Positions 25,175 through 33,910 of a stretch of 64,000 nucleotides of DNA are shown here, in pieces. The notes under the pieces are model-generated. The model saw only the letters and a list, made by a program, of their open reading frames with translations. It was not told the origin of the DNA and searched no databases. Each line of letters starts with the position of its first letter. Position 1 is the stretch's first letter. Made by a program: the position numbers and the translations under genes. Source of the DNA: Acidimicrobiales bacterium (GTDB taxonomy: Bacteria > Actinomycetota > Acidimicrobiia > Acidimicrobiales > SZUA-35). The stretch lies in NCBI GenBank assembly GCA_028285495.1, contig JANQPB010000001.1, forward strand, positions 62,001-126,000. Direction: 5' to 3'.

Positions 25175-27721
25175 ATGTGGAAAGCGACGCTCAAGTCGAT
25201 CCGCGGCCACAAGGGCCGGGTGGTGGCCACGGCGGCCGCCGTCATCCTCGGCATCTCGTTCCTGGCCGGGACGCTCATCTTCACGTCGTCGGTCCAGCGG
25301 GCCTTCGACAACCTCTTCGCCACCGTGTTCGAGACGACCGACGCCCAGATCCGCTCAACGGAGACGATCGAGGTCGGCTTCGGCGTCGAGGTCCGGTCCC
25401 GGATCGACGACTCGCTCGTGGCCGACGTCGCCGCCGTCGACGGGGTCGAGGCGGTCGAGGGCTTCGTGCAGGGCACGGCCACGGTCATCGGCTCGGACGG
25501 CGAGCCGATCGGCAACCCCGGCCAGGGGCCACCGACGTTCGGCCTCTCCTGGGGCGAGGACCCCGAGCTCAACCAGTTCACCCTCAGCGACGGTCGCGCC
25601 CCGGCCGGCCCTGGCGAGATGGCGCTCGACGACACCACCGCAACGGCTGGCGACCTGTCGGTCGGCGATCAGGTCACCGTGCTGACGTCGACCGGTTCGA
25701 ACACGTTCGAGCTGGTCGGCATCGCCCGCTTCGGCACCTCGGGCTCCCTCGGCGGGGCCACCAGCGCCCTGTTCGAGCTCGGCGAGGCCCAGCGGGTCCT
25801 CGGGGCCGACGGCCAGCTCGACGGCATCGGGATCCGGGCCGCCGATGGCGTCAGCGAGCAGGAGATCGTCGACCTGGTGTCCTCGGTGCTGCCGGCCCAG
25901 GTCGAGGCCATCACCGGTACCGAGGCCACCGAGGAGGCGCAGAGCGCCATCGCCGACGGCCTGAGCTTCTTCAACATCTTCCTCACCGCCTTCGCCGTGA
26001 TCGCGATCTTCGTGTCGGCGTTCGTGATCGCCAACACCTTCTCGATCCTGATCGCCCAGCGGACCAGGGAGTTCGCCCTGCTGCGAGCCCTCGGCGCCAG
26101 CCGTGACCAGGTGCTCGGCTCGGTGTTCACCGAGGCGCTGATCATCGGCATCGTCGGCTCGCTGCTCGGGGTCGGGCTCGGCATCGTGCTGTCGCTCGGG
26201 CTCCGGGCGATGCTCGCCGCCTTCGGACTCGAACTGCCGTCTGGCGGGCTCATCGTGTGGTCGGAGATGCCCCGGATCGTGATCATCAGCCTGGTCCTCG
26301 GCACGATCGTCACGATCGCCTCGGCGCTGTTCCCGGCCATCCGGGCCGCCCGGATCGCCCCGGTCGAGGCCATGCGGGAGTCGGCGGCCGAGACCTGGCA
26401 GCGCAACCGGGTCCGCTTCCTGGTCGGCCTGGCCATCGTGCTCATCGGTGCCGCCGCCATCGCCTACGGGCTCCTGGCTCCCGAGATCCAGTGGGCCGGC
26501 ATCGGCGCCGGCCTGATGTTCATCGGGGTGTTCGTGCTCGGGCCGACGATCGCCCGACCGATCTCCCGCTGGCTCGGGGCGCCGATCGCGGCGCTCCGGG
26601 GCACGACGGGCAAGCTGGCCCGCGACAACTCGATGCGCAACCCCCAGCGCACGGCCAGGACCGCCTCCGCCCTCACGATCGGCGTCGCCCTGGTCGCGGG
26701 CGTGACCGTGCTGGCGTCGTCGCTGGCGGCCACGATCGAGGACACGGTGGCCGAGGGCTTCACCGGCGACTTCGCCATCGACTCCGGCGCCTTCGGACCT
26801 GGCGGTGGCTTCTCCCCCGCCCTGACGGCGGAGATCGCCGAGCTGCCCGAGGTCGAGACGGCCACCGGTATCCGAGTCGGCCTCGGCGAGATCGAGGGCG
26901 ACGGCGACTTCTTCTCCGTCGTCGATCCCGACACCGCCTTCGAGGTCTTCGACATCGGGCTGTTCGAGGGCGGTCCGGAGACGATGACCGACGACGCCAT
27001 CTTCCTGCTCGACGACCGGGCCGAGAGCCTCGGGGTCGAGCTCGGTGACACGGTCTCGGTCCGGTTCGTCGACGGGGGCGATCGAGACCTGACCGTGGCC
27101 GGGCTCTACACCGAGCCGGCGCTGGCCGGCAACCAGGCGATCAGCACCAGCCTCTACGAGGCGACCGGGGCCGAGCAGCTCGACTTCGCCAGCTTCGTCA
27201 TCCTGCGCGACGGCGTCGAGATCGAGGACGCCAGGACGTCGATCCTGTCCGTGGCCGAGGCCTATCCGAACGCCGAGGTGCAGGACCGCGACGAGTACAT
27301 CGAGTCGCAGTCCGAGGGGCTCAACCAGATCCTCGGGCTGATCTACGCCCTGTTGATCCTCGCCATCGTGATCGCCGCCTTCGGCATCGCCAACACCCTG
27401 CGGCTGTCGACGATCGAGCGCACCAGGGAGATCGGGCTGCTCCGGGCGGTCGGCATGACCAGGGGTCAGGTCCAGTCGACCATCCGGTGGGAGGCCGTGA
27501 TCACCGCCCTGTTCGGAGCGATGCTCGGCGTGATCCTCGGCCTGTTCTTCGGCTACGCCATCATCTACGCCCTCCGCGACCAGGGCGTGACGAGATTCGA
27601 CGTACCGATCCTGCAATTGGTGATCGTGGTGGTCCTGGCCGCCATCGTCGGGCTCCTGGCCTCGATCGTGCCATCGGTCCGGGCGAGCCGCCTGAACGTC
27701 CTGGAGGCCATCGCCTCCTAG
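25175..27721 (+). CDS. FtsX-like ABC transporter permease (two FtsX domains)
   Basis: 848 residues. A first membrane helix (about 17-40, VVATAAAVILGISFLAGTLI) is followed by a large external domain (about 45-255), three helices with the first FtsX domain (about 265-400), a further helix pair (about 415-455), a second external domain (about 505-705) and three C-terminal helices with the second FtsX domain (ERTREIGLLRAVGMTRGQV, about 748-766). The duplicated plan matches lipid or lipoprotein/antibiotic exporters of the MacB superfamily. Substrate unknown. A strong hairpin follows the stop. Confidence 0.92.
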   Translation: MWKATLKSIRGHKGRVVATAAAVILGISFLAGTLIFTSSVQRAFDNLFATVFETTDAQIRSTETIEVGFGVEVRSRIDDSLVADVAAVDGVEAVEGFVQGTATVIGSDGEPIGNPGQGPPTFGLSWGEDPELNQFTLSDGRAPAGPGEMALDDTTATAGDLSVGDQVTVLTSTGSNTFELVGIARFGTSGSLGGATSALFELGEAQRVLGADGQLDGIGIRAADGVSEQEIVDLVSSVLPAQVEAITGTEATEEAQSAIADGLSFFNIFLTAFAVIAIFVSAFVIANTFSILIAQRTREFALLRALGASRDQVLGSVFTEALIIGIVGSLLGVGLGIVLSLGLRAMLAAFGLELPSGGLIVWSEMPRIVIISLVLGTIVTIASALFPAIRAARIAPVEAMRESAAETWQRNRVRFLVGLAIVLIGAAAIAYGLLAPEIQWAGIGAGLMFIGVFVLGPTIARPISRWLGAPIAALRGTTGKLARDNSMRNPQRTARTASALTIGVALVAGVTVLASSLAATIEDTVAEGFTGDFAIDSGAFGPGGGFSPALTAEIAELPEVETATGIRVGLGEIEGDGDFFSVVDPDTAFEVFDIGLFEGGPETMTDDAIFLLDDRAESLGVELGDTVSVRFVDGGDRDLTVAGLYTEPALAGNQAISTSLYEATGAEQLDFASFVILRDGVEIEDARTSILSVAEAYPNAEVQDRDEYIESQSEGLNQILGLIYALLILAIVIAAFGIANTLRLSTIERTREIGLLRAVGMTRGQVQSTIRWEAVITALFGAMLGVILGLFFGYAIIYALRDQGVTRFDVPILQLVIVVVLAAIVGLLASIVPSVRASRLNVLEAIAS

Positions 27722-27757
27722 GCCCACGGCGAGAACAACCACGGGAACAGCGGGGAA

Positions 27758-27796
27758 TCGGGCGGGCGGTCCGGTTCCCCGATCCCGCCCGCCCGA
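27758..27796 (+). terminator. Perfect 11-bp hairpin after the FtsX operon
   Basis: TCGGGCGGGCG (27758-27768) is fully complementary to CGCCCGCCCGA (27786-27796), with a 17-nt loop. It lies 37 bp past the permease stop, with no T-tract. Probable terminator. Confidence 0.6.
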
Positions 27797-27874
27797 ACCG
27801 CGCCGACCCGCCGCCTGCGGCACGGTCTCGCCACCGGCGGCGCCGGGCCGGACGACCCCCTACCATCGACGTCG

Positions 27875-29194
27875 ATGGCCGCAGCCGACCGTCCCCCCGA
27901 CAGCCGTGGCGCCCTGCTGGCCCCGTCCTTCGACGAGGTCATCGCCGCGGCCTCCGAGCGCGACCATCGGGCGATCCGCTGGCTGATCGACCGCTACCGC
28001 GACGGCATGGTCGACTACGCCGTCCGGAACCTCGCCCCCGATCCCGACGGTGTCGTCGACCTGGTGATGACCCGGGTGCTGCGACGGCTCCCCCGCCTGG
28101 AGAACGTGTCCGATGCGAGCCTCGAGACCTACCTGTACCGGAGCCTCAGACGGGAGATCAACCGGGAGATCACCAGGGACCGCAACCAGCGGCCGGACAC
28201 CGTCGATCTCCATGACCCCGAGGCCCAGCTGTCCGCCCCGAGCTTCGAGGACACGATCGACGATGCGGCCCTGCTCGAATCGCTGCTCGACGGGCTGTCG
28301 GAGGGCCAGCGCCAGGTCATCGTCGAGCACTTCATCAACGAGCGGACCTACGAGGAGCTCAGCGTCGAGCTCGGCCAGACCTCCTCCGCACTGCGCAAGA
28401 CCAGCAGCCGGGCCATCTCCAAGCTCCGGACCGCGCTGGCTGCGGCCATCGCCACCGTTGCGGTCCTGACGGTGCTGTACCTCCGCACCCCTCCGGAAAC
28501 CAGGATCGAGATGGCCCCGGCCGACCGCAGTTCGACCATCGCCGACGCCGACGGGCCCCCGGCCGATGTCGCCGACGCCGACCCGGATGGCAGTGAGCGG
28601 TCGAGTGGCCGTATCGTCGCCGGGGCCGAGGGCGACGAGCCCGTCGCCGACGGGGCCACGGCCGAGGGCGACGAACCCGAGCCGACGACGACAACGGTCG
28701 CCGAGTCGCCGACCACCTCGACGGCGACCCCGGCATCGAGGGCCACGCCGGCGCCGACCCCGCCGCCGCCGCTCGGGCAGACCGACGTGCCCCTCCAGCC
28801 GGACCCGACCTTCGCCCAGGACTTCGGCGTCGCCTTCGGCTCGATGATCTTCAACCGCCCGAACGGCTCCACCATGGAGGTCGGTGAGCGACTCGAGCTG
28901 ACGATCTCGGTCGAGGTCCCCGGTGATCGGGAGATGATCGTCGAGCTGTTGACCACCGATCGGGATGCCATCCTCTCGGGCCCATCGGCCCGGTTCACCT
29001 CGTCGACCACGGTCGTGCAGTGGGTCCGCTTCGATCGGCCGGGCAGGCTCACCACGCTCCGAGCCGTCACCCACGACCTTGGCACCGGCGAGGTCGTGGC
29101 CAGCCAGCGGGTCGCCGTGCAGTTCACGTGGGCCGTCGATGGCGACGACGACGGCGAGACCGACGACGGGGACGACGACGCCGGCGACGACTGA
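27875..29194 (+). CDS. ECF-type sigma factor fused to a membrane anchor and extracellular domain
   Basis: 439 residues. Residues about 20-95 look like sigma region 2 (DHRAIRWLIDRYRDGMVDYA, LETYLYRSLRREINREI). Residues about 135-190 look like region 4 (LSEGQRQVIVEHFINERTYEE and the helix-turn-helix SVELGQTSSALRKTSSRA). A membrane helix (about 195-212) follows, then a Thr/Pro/Asp-rich linker (about 215-305) and a beta-rich ectodomain (about 308-425), and a poly-acidic tail. A sigma factor tethered to the membrane would need proteolysis or would sense through its ectodomain. TACCAT 8 nt before the ATG suggests a leaderless start. It precedes the MacAB-like operon. Confidence 0.8.
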   Translation: MAAADRPPDSRGALLAPSFDEVIAAASERDHRAIRWLIDRYRDGMVDYAVRNLAPDPDGVVDLVMTRVLRRLPRLENVSDASLETYLYRSLRREINREITRDRNQRPDTVDLHDPEAQLSAPSFEDTIDDAALLESLLDGLSEGQRQVIVEHFINERTYEELSVELGQTSSALRKTSSRAISKLRTALAAAIATVAVLTVLYLRTPPETRIEMAPADRSSTIADADGPPADVADADPDGSERSSGRIVAGAEGDEPVADGATAEGDEPEPTTTTVAESPTTSTATPASRATPAPTPPPPLGQTDVPLQPDPTFAQDFGVAFGSMIFNRPNGSTMEVGERLELTISVEVPGDREMIVELLTTDRDAILSGPSARFTSSTTVVQWVRFDRPGRLTTLRAVTHDLGTGEVVASQRVAVQFTWAVDGDDDGETDDGDDDAGDD

Positions 29195-29220
29195 CGTCAC
29201 CTCGCCGGTCGACGACCGAC

Positions 29221-29251
29221 CTTCAGGGAATCGACAGGATCACTCCAGGGG
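29221..29251 (+). promoter_or_regulatory. Triple CAGG direct repeat upstream of the exporter operon
   Basis: CAGG occurs at 29224, 29235 and 29246, exactly 11 bp apart, about 80 bp before the lipoprotein start. The 31-bp block matches the block at 33850-33880 at 23 of 31 positions. Direct repeats with one-turn spacing are typical of OmpR-family regulator sites, and an OmpR-type regulator is encoded at 33911. Confidence 0.65.
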
Positions 29252-29326
29252 CCCTTGAGGCCGACCGGTCAACCTCCTTCCCATGCCCGGCAGCGCGTCG
29301 GGTGTCCGACAGGAAGGACGACGACG

Positions 29327-30010
29327 ATGAAGAGGATCCTGACCGCCATGGTCGGGCTGACCCTGCTGACCGCAGCCTGCGGCAGCGACGACGACTCGGC
29401 CGAGGCCGCCCCGACGATCGTGATCGACGGCGAGACCGCAGCCAGCGGCGACGGCACCGAGACCACCGACGGCGCCACCACCGGCAACCAGACGGCCGGC
29501 GACGCCACGGCCGACGACACCGACGCCGGTGGCGACGCCTCCGGGTCCGGAGCGGCGATCGACGCCACCGACGAGGAGGTGGCCCTCGAGTTCGCCCAGT
29601 GCATGCGCGACAACGGCGTGCCGACCTTCGAGGATCCGGTCGTCAACGCCGACGGCTCCATCGACCTCGCCCCCGGCGGGCCCGGCGCCATCGACGCCGA
29701 CCAGGAAGACCTGCAGGCCGCGTTCGAGGTGTGCGGCGAGCTGCTCGCCGGCGCCAGCTTCCTGCCTGGGGCCGACCTCGACCAGGCCGAGCTCGAGGAC
29801 GACCTCCTGGCCATGGCCCAGTGCCTGCGGGACCTCGGCAACGACGTCGACGACCCCGACCTGGACGGCTTCGGACCGGGCCAGGCCCAGAGCCTGTTCG
29901 GCCCGAACTTCGACCCGGCCGACCCGGCCAACGCCGACGACATCGCCGTCTGCCAGGACGAGGTCTTCGGCCCGGACGGCCCGCCAGGGCCAGGCCAGGG
30001 GGGCAACTGA
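29327..30010 (+). CDS. Secreted lipoprotein, first gene of the MacAB-like operon
   Basis: 227 residues. The signal MKRILTAMVGLTLLTAAC has a lipobox (L-T-A-A-C, Cys18). An Asp/Thr/Gly-rich spacer follows (about 20-80), then a folded domain with FAQCMRDNGVPTFEDPVV, VCGELL, MAQCLRDLG and VCQDEVFG. Its four Cys residues could form two disulfides. The CMRxNG motif recurs in actinobacterial lipoproteins beside MacB-like exporters. Its stop overlaps the adaptor gene's ATG (TGATG). It may be a sensor or accessory subunit; the exact role is unknown. Confidence 0.78.
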   Translation: MKRILTAMVGLTLLTAACGSDDDSAEAAPTIVIDGETAASGDGTETTDGATTGNQTAGDATADDTDAGGDASGSGAAIDATDEEVALEFAQCMRDNGVPTFEDPVVNADGSIDLAPGGPGAIDADQEDLQAAFEVCGELLAGASFLPGADLDQAELEDDLLAMAQCLRDLGNDVDDPDLDGFGPGQAQSLFGPNFDPADPANADDIAVCQDEVFGPDGPPGPGQGGN

Positions 30011-31710
30011 TGTCGATCACCACCCCGGACCACACCCCCGCTCCGATGACCAACAGCCAGGTCGACACCACCGACCGGACCCATCTGCCGACCGGCGAGC
30101 CCGCCGCCACCGACGACATCCCGGCCGGGCCCGGCCGACCCCGCTGGTCCCTGGCCCTGCTGGCCGCCGCTGCGCTCGGCGTCGCCGGGGCCGGCACCTA
30201 CGTGCTCGCCACCGACGACGGCGCGGACGGTGACGCCACCGACGCCCCGGCCACCATCCGAGCCGTCACCGCCGAGCAACGCGACCTGATCGAGTTCACC
30301 GACCTCGACGGCACGCTCGGCTACGCCACCACCCGATCCGTCAGTGCGGTCGAGGCCGGCACGATCACCGCCGTCGTCGACGACGGCGATGCCGTGACCC
30401 GGGGCGACGTGATCTACGAGCTCGACGCCGAACCGGTCGTCCTGTTCCACGGCGACGTGGCCCTCTACCGCCCGTTGACCGAAGGCGACGAGGGCGACGA
30501 CGTCGAGCTGCTCGAGGCCAACCTCGCCTCGCTCGGCCACCACCTCGACCAGGACGCCGACGACCTGGCCGACGGCGACGACGAGATCGACACCGGCTAC
30601 ACCGTCGACGGCGTCTACGACGGGGCCACCACCGCCGCCGTCGAGCGTTGGCAGGCGGCGCTCGGGATCGAGGAGACCGGCGATCTGGCCATCGGCGCCG
30701 TCGTCGTCACCGAGGGGCCGGTCGTGGCCTCGGGCCCGGCGGTCGAGGTCGGCTCGGTCGTCCAGGCCGGCGCACCGATCGTCGACCTCAACGTCACCGG
30801 CACCGTCGAGGCGTTCCACGCCGCCGACGCCGGCGAGCTCGAGCTGCTCGCCACCGCCGGTCCGATCGTCGACGGTCAGGTGGTGTACACCGTCGACGAC
30901 CTGCCGGTCACGGCCGTCGTCGTCGACGCCGAGAGCCTCGATGACCTCGCCTTCGACCGCACCCTGTCCGCCGGCGTCGCCGACGGCGACGACGTGCGGG
31001 CCCTCGAGGAGATGCTCGTCGCCATCGGTTACGACGCCCGTGGCGACCTCGACCCGGACGACGAGTTCGACGACATCACCGCCGAGGCCGTCGAGGACTG
31101 GCAGGAGGCACTGGCGGACACCTGGGACGACGTGGTCGTCGACGGCACCGTGTCGCCGGACGACCTCGTGCTCGTCGAGGCCGGGACCACCGTCGGCGCG
31201 GTCACCGACCGCCCGACGTCGGTCGTGGCCACCGGCTCGGAGCTGTTCACCTGGACCACGGGCGGCGGCGGCCGCATCGTCACCACCGCCATCGACGTGG
31301 CCGAGCAGGACCAGCTCGTCGAGGGGGCCGACGTCGACATCGAGTTCCCCGACGGCACGATCGTGGTCGGCACCGTGACCGAGGTCGCCTCGTCGTCGAC
31401 GATCGACCCGACCGACCCGGATGCCGAGGCCGAGCTGGCGGTGGAGATCGCCGTCGGCGACCTGCCCGAGTCGGCGGCCGGGCTCATCGAGCTCGACGTC
31501 GAGGTCAAGCTGGTCGACGAGCTGGCCGCCGGGGCGACCGTGGTTCCGGCCAGCGCCCTGGTGATCACCGCAGACGGTGGCTACGCGGTCGAGGTGGTCG
31601 ACGCCGCCGGCACGACCTCGTTCGTCGCCGTCGACCCCGGGATGTTCGCCGACGGCTTCGTCGAGGTCGACGGCATCGGCCCCGGGACCGCCGTGGTGGT
31701 GCCGTCATGA
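30010..31710 (+). CDS. MacA/HlyD-like adaptor with two peptidoglycan-binding domains
   Basis: 566 residues. A cytoplasmic N-terminus, a membrane helix (about 48-66, SLALLAAAALGVAGAGTYVL), then barrel-sandwich segments typical of efflux adaptors (SVSAVEAGTITAVVDDGDAV, VIYELDAEPVVLFHG). Two peptidoglycan-binding-1-like modules follow (about 155-235, VELLEANLASLGHH and AAVERWQAALG; and about 325-380, VRALEEMLVAIGYD and EAVEDWQEAL). The C-terminus has a membrane-proximal beta domain (ATVVPASALVITADGGYAVEV). It is very acidic. The plan suits a Gram-positive tripartite-like exporter anchored to the wall. Confidence 0.83.
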   Translation: MSITTPDHTPAPMTNSQVDTTDRTHLPTGEPAATDDIPAGPGRPRWSLALLAAAALGVAGAGTYVLATDDGADGDATDAPATIRAVTAEQRDLIEFTDLDGTLGYATTRSVSAVEAGTITAVVDDGDAVTRGDVIYELDAEPVVLFHGDVALYRPLTEGDEGDDVELLEANLASLGHHLDQDADDLADGDDEIDTGYTVDGVYDGATTAAVERWQAALGIEETGDLAIGAVVVTEGPVVASGPAVEVGSVVQAGAPIVDLNVTGTVEAFHAADAGELELLATAGPIVDGQVVYTVDDLPVTAVVVDAESLDDLAFDRTLSAGVADGDDVRALEEMLVAIGYDARGDLDPDDEFDDITAEAVEDWQEALADTWDDVVVDGTVSPDDLVLVEAGTTVGAVTDRPTSVVATGSELFTWTTGGGGRIVTTAIDVAEQDQLVEGADVDIEFPDGTIVVGTVTEVASSSTIDPTDPDAEAELAVEIAVGDLPESAAGLIELDVEVKLVDELAAGATVVPASALVITADGGYAVEVVDAAGTTSFVAVDPGMFADGFVEVDGIGPGTAVVVPS

Positions 31711-32483
31711 TGACCAGGACCGCGACTTCGCCGGCGACACCGGCCGCGCCGGCCATCGGGACCCGGGGGCCGAGCGCCCTCGAGCTGCGGGAGGTGGTCA
31801 AGGAGTTCCCCGGCCAGCCCCCGGTCCGGGCCCTCGACGGGGTGTCGCTGCGGATCGACCACGGCGAGCTGGTGGCCGTCGTCGGCCCGTCCGGCAGCGG
31901 CAAGTCGACGCTGCTCAACGTGATGGGGACCCTCGACCGGCCCACGTCCGGCGTGGTCGCCATCGACGGCATCGACACCGCCTCCCGCTCCGACGACGAC
32001 GTCGCCGGCATCCGCTCACGCAAGATCGGGTTCGTCTTCCAGCAGTTCCACCTGCTGCCGGGGATGTCGGCGGTCGACAACGTCGCCAACGGCCTCCTCT
32101 ACCAGGGGGTGCCGATCCGGGAGCGGCAACGGCGGTCGATCGAGGCCCTCGGCCGGGTCGGCCTCGGCCACCGGCTCGACCACAACCCCCGGCATCTGTC
32201 CGGCGGCGAGCAGCAGCGGGTCGCCGTGGCCCGGGCCCTGGTCCACCGACCGGCGTTCGTGCTGGCCGACGAGCCGACCGGCAACCTCGACTCCCGGTCG
32301 ACCGAGGCGGTGATGGCCCTGATCCGCGACCTCAACGACGAGGGGACCACGATCGTGGTCATCACCCACGACCAGGACATCGCCGACGCCCTTCCCCGCC
32401 AGCTGACGGTGCTGGACGGCCGCATCGAGTCCGACTCGACGCGCCCGTCGACCGCCGCCGAGGGAGAGGCGGTCCCGTCGTGA
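31707..32483 (+). CDS. ABC transporter ATP-binding protein (MacB-type)
   Basis: 258 residues. Walker A is GPSGSGKST, the Q-loop is in VFQQFHLLPGMSAVDNV, the signature is HLSGGEQQRVAVARAL, Walker B is VLADEPTGNLDS, and the H-loop is in VVITHDQ. It overlaps the adaptor stop by ATGA and the permease start by GTGA, so the three subunits are translationally coupled. A second ATG 3 nt downstream could also be used. Powers the permease encoded next. Confidence 0.95.
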   Translation: MMTRTATSPATPAAPAIGTRGPSALELREVVKEFPGQPPVRALDGVSLRIDHGELVAVVGPSGSGKSTLLNVMGTLDRPTSGVVAIDGIDTASRSDDDVAGIRSRKIGFVFQQFHLLPGMSAVDNVANGLLYQGVPIRERQRRSIEALGRVGLGHRLDHNPRHLSGGEQQRVAVARALVHRPAFVLADEPTGNLDSRSTEAVMALIRDLNDEGTTIVVITHDQDIADALPRQLTVLDGRIESDSTRPSTAAEGEAVPS

Positions 32484-33715
32484 CCTCGACGCTCACCGCA
32501 CCGGGCGACACCGTCGCCGGTCCCGAGCCGGCACCTCGCAGCACCCTCCGCACCCTCGACGTGCTGCGGGTCGGGGCCTCGGGCCCGCTGGCCCGGAGGA
32601 TGCGGACGGCCCTGTCGGCCCTCGGGGTCTCGATCGGGATCGCGGCCCTGGTCGGCGTGCTCGGCCTGTCCGAGTCGTCGAAGTCGGCGCTGCTCGACGA
32701 GATCGCCAGCCTCGGCACCAACCTGCTGACCGTCGAGGCCGGCGGCGGGTTCGGGGCCGGCGACAGCGAGCTGCCCGACACCGCCCTGGCCACCATCGGT
32801 CGGGTCGAGACCGTGACCGACGTGAGCGCGGCATGGGACGTCGACGTCGACGTCTACCGCAACGGGTTCATCCCCGAGGGCGAGACCGGCAGCGTCCGGG
32901 TTGTGGCCGCGGACGGCGACCTCGTGTCGACGCTCAACGGCACCGTCGCCGATGGGCGGGAGCTCGACGAGGCCACCTCGGCCTACCCGAACGCCGTCGT
33001 CGGATCGGTTGCGGCCGAGCGACTCGGCATCCGCGACCTCGACGAGCCGACGTACGTGCTGATCGACGAGCAGACGGTCGAGGTGATCGGCATCCTCGAC
33101 GAGTTCCCGCTGGCCGCCGACCTCGACCGGGCGGTGATCATCGGCCGGGAGGCGGCGCAGACGTACTTCGACGCCGGCGATGCACCCGCCGTCGTCTACG
33201 CCAGGGTGACCGACGGCTCGGTCGACGAGACCCGGGACATCCTCCCGGCCACCACCGACCCGGCCAACCCCGAGGAGGTGACGGTCAGCCGGCCGTCCGA
33301 CGCCCTCGAGGCCCAGGCTGCGGCCGACGATGCCCTGACCACGCTGTTCCTCGGCCTCGGCGCCGTCGCCCTCCTGGTCGGCGGGATCGGCATCGCCAAC
33401 GTGATGGTCATCGCCGTGATCGAGCGCCGGGGCGAGATCGGCCTGCGACGGTCGCTCGGGGCGACCCGGGCCCACATCCGGCGCCAGTTCCTCACCGAGG
33501 CCGTGCTGCTGTCGGTGCTCGGCGGTCTGGCCGGCGTTGCCCTCGGCAGCCTGGCCACGGTGGTCTACGCCACCAGCCAGGGCTGGCGGGTCATCCTGCC
33601 GACCGAGGCCGTGCTCGGCGGCTTCGCCGCCGCCGTCGCCATCGGGGCCGTCGCCGGGCTGTACCCGGCGATGCGGGCGGCCCGGCTGGCCCCGACCCAG
33701 GCCCTGCGGTCGTAG
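32480..33715 (+). CDS. MacB-like ABC transporter permease
   Basis: 411 residues from a GTG overlapping the ATPase stop. One helix at about 45-65 (ALSALGVSIGIAALVGVLGL) and a periplasmic-type MacB domain (about 70-280) precede three C-terminal helices with the FtsX motif ERRGEIGLRRSLGATRAHIR (about 316-335). This is the standard four-helix MacB topology. With the lipoprotein, adaptor and ATPase it forms a four-gene exporter operon probably controlled by the two-component system encoded next. Confidence 0.93.
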   Translation: MTSTLTAPGDTVAGPEPAPRSTLRTLDVLRVGASGPLARRMRTALSALGVSIGIAALVGVLGLSESSKSALLDEIASLGTNLLTVEAGGGFGAGDSELPDTALATIGRVETVTDVSAAWDVDVDVYRNGFIPEGETGSVRVVAADGDLVSTLNGTVADGRELDEATSAYPNAVVGSVAAERLGIRDLDEPTYVLIDEQTVEVIGILDEFPLAADLDRAVIIGREAAQTYFDAGDAPAVVYARVTDGSVDETRDILPATTDPANPEEVTVSRPSDALEAQAAADDALTTLFLGLGAVALLVGGIGIANVMVIAVIERRGEIGLRRSLGATRAHIRRQFLTEAVLLSVLGGLAGVALGSLATVVYATSQGWRVILPTEAVLGGFAAAVAIGAVAGLYPAMRAARLAPTQALRS

Positions 33716-33849
33716 GGCCGGTGGCGAGCGACCCCGAGGATCGGAGCGATCGTGACCCCGGCGTTCCTCCAACGCCTACGACGGAGCGATCGCCACCGGG
33801 GGTCGGTCGGGCTGCGGCGCCCGGCCGACCCCGAACGCCACCGGCCGAC

Positions 33850-33880
33850 CTTCAGGAAATCCCCAGGAACCATGCAGGTG
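33850..33880 (+). promoter_or_regulatory. Triple CAGG direct repeat upstream of the OmpR-type regulator
   Basis: CAGG at 33853, 33864 and 33875, 11 bp apart, ending about 30 bp before the regulator ATG. It is closely similar to the block at 29221-29251. The position suggests autoregulation by the adjacent response regulator. Confidence 0.65.
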
Positions 33881-33910
33881 TCGCCGAGCCCGGTCCGCCA
33901 TCCTGGGGCG

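Noticed and set aside
25355..27823. A long open frame antisense to the FtsX permease.
   Set aside because: Its translation is Asp/Gly/Arg/His-rich with no recognisable domain. It is the usual shadow of GC-rich codon use.
33718..33799. A 10-bp inverted repeat (CCGGTGGCGA and TCGCCACCGG) spanning about 60 bp after the MacB-like permease.
   Set aside because: The loop is too long for a convincing terminator, and no mobile-element features are nearby.
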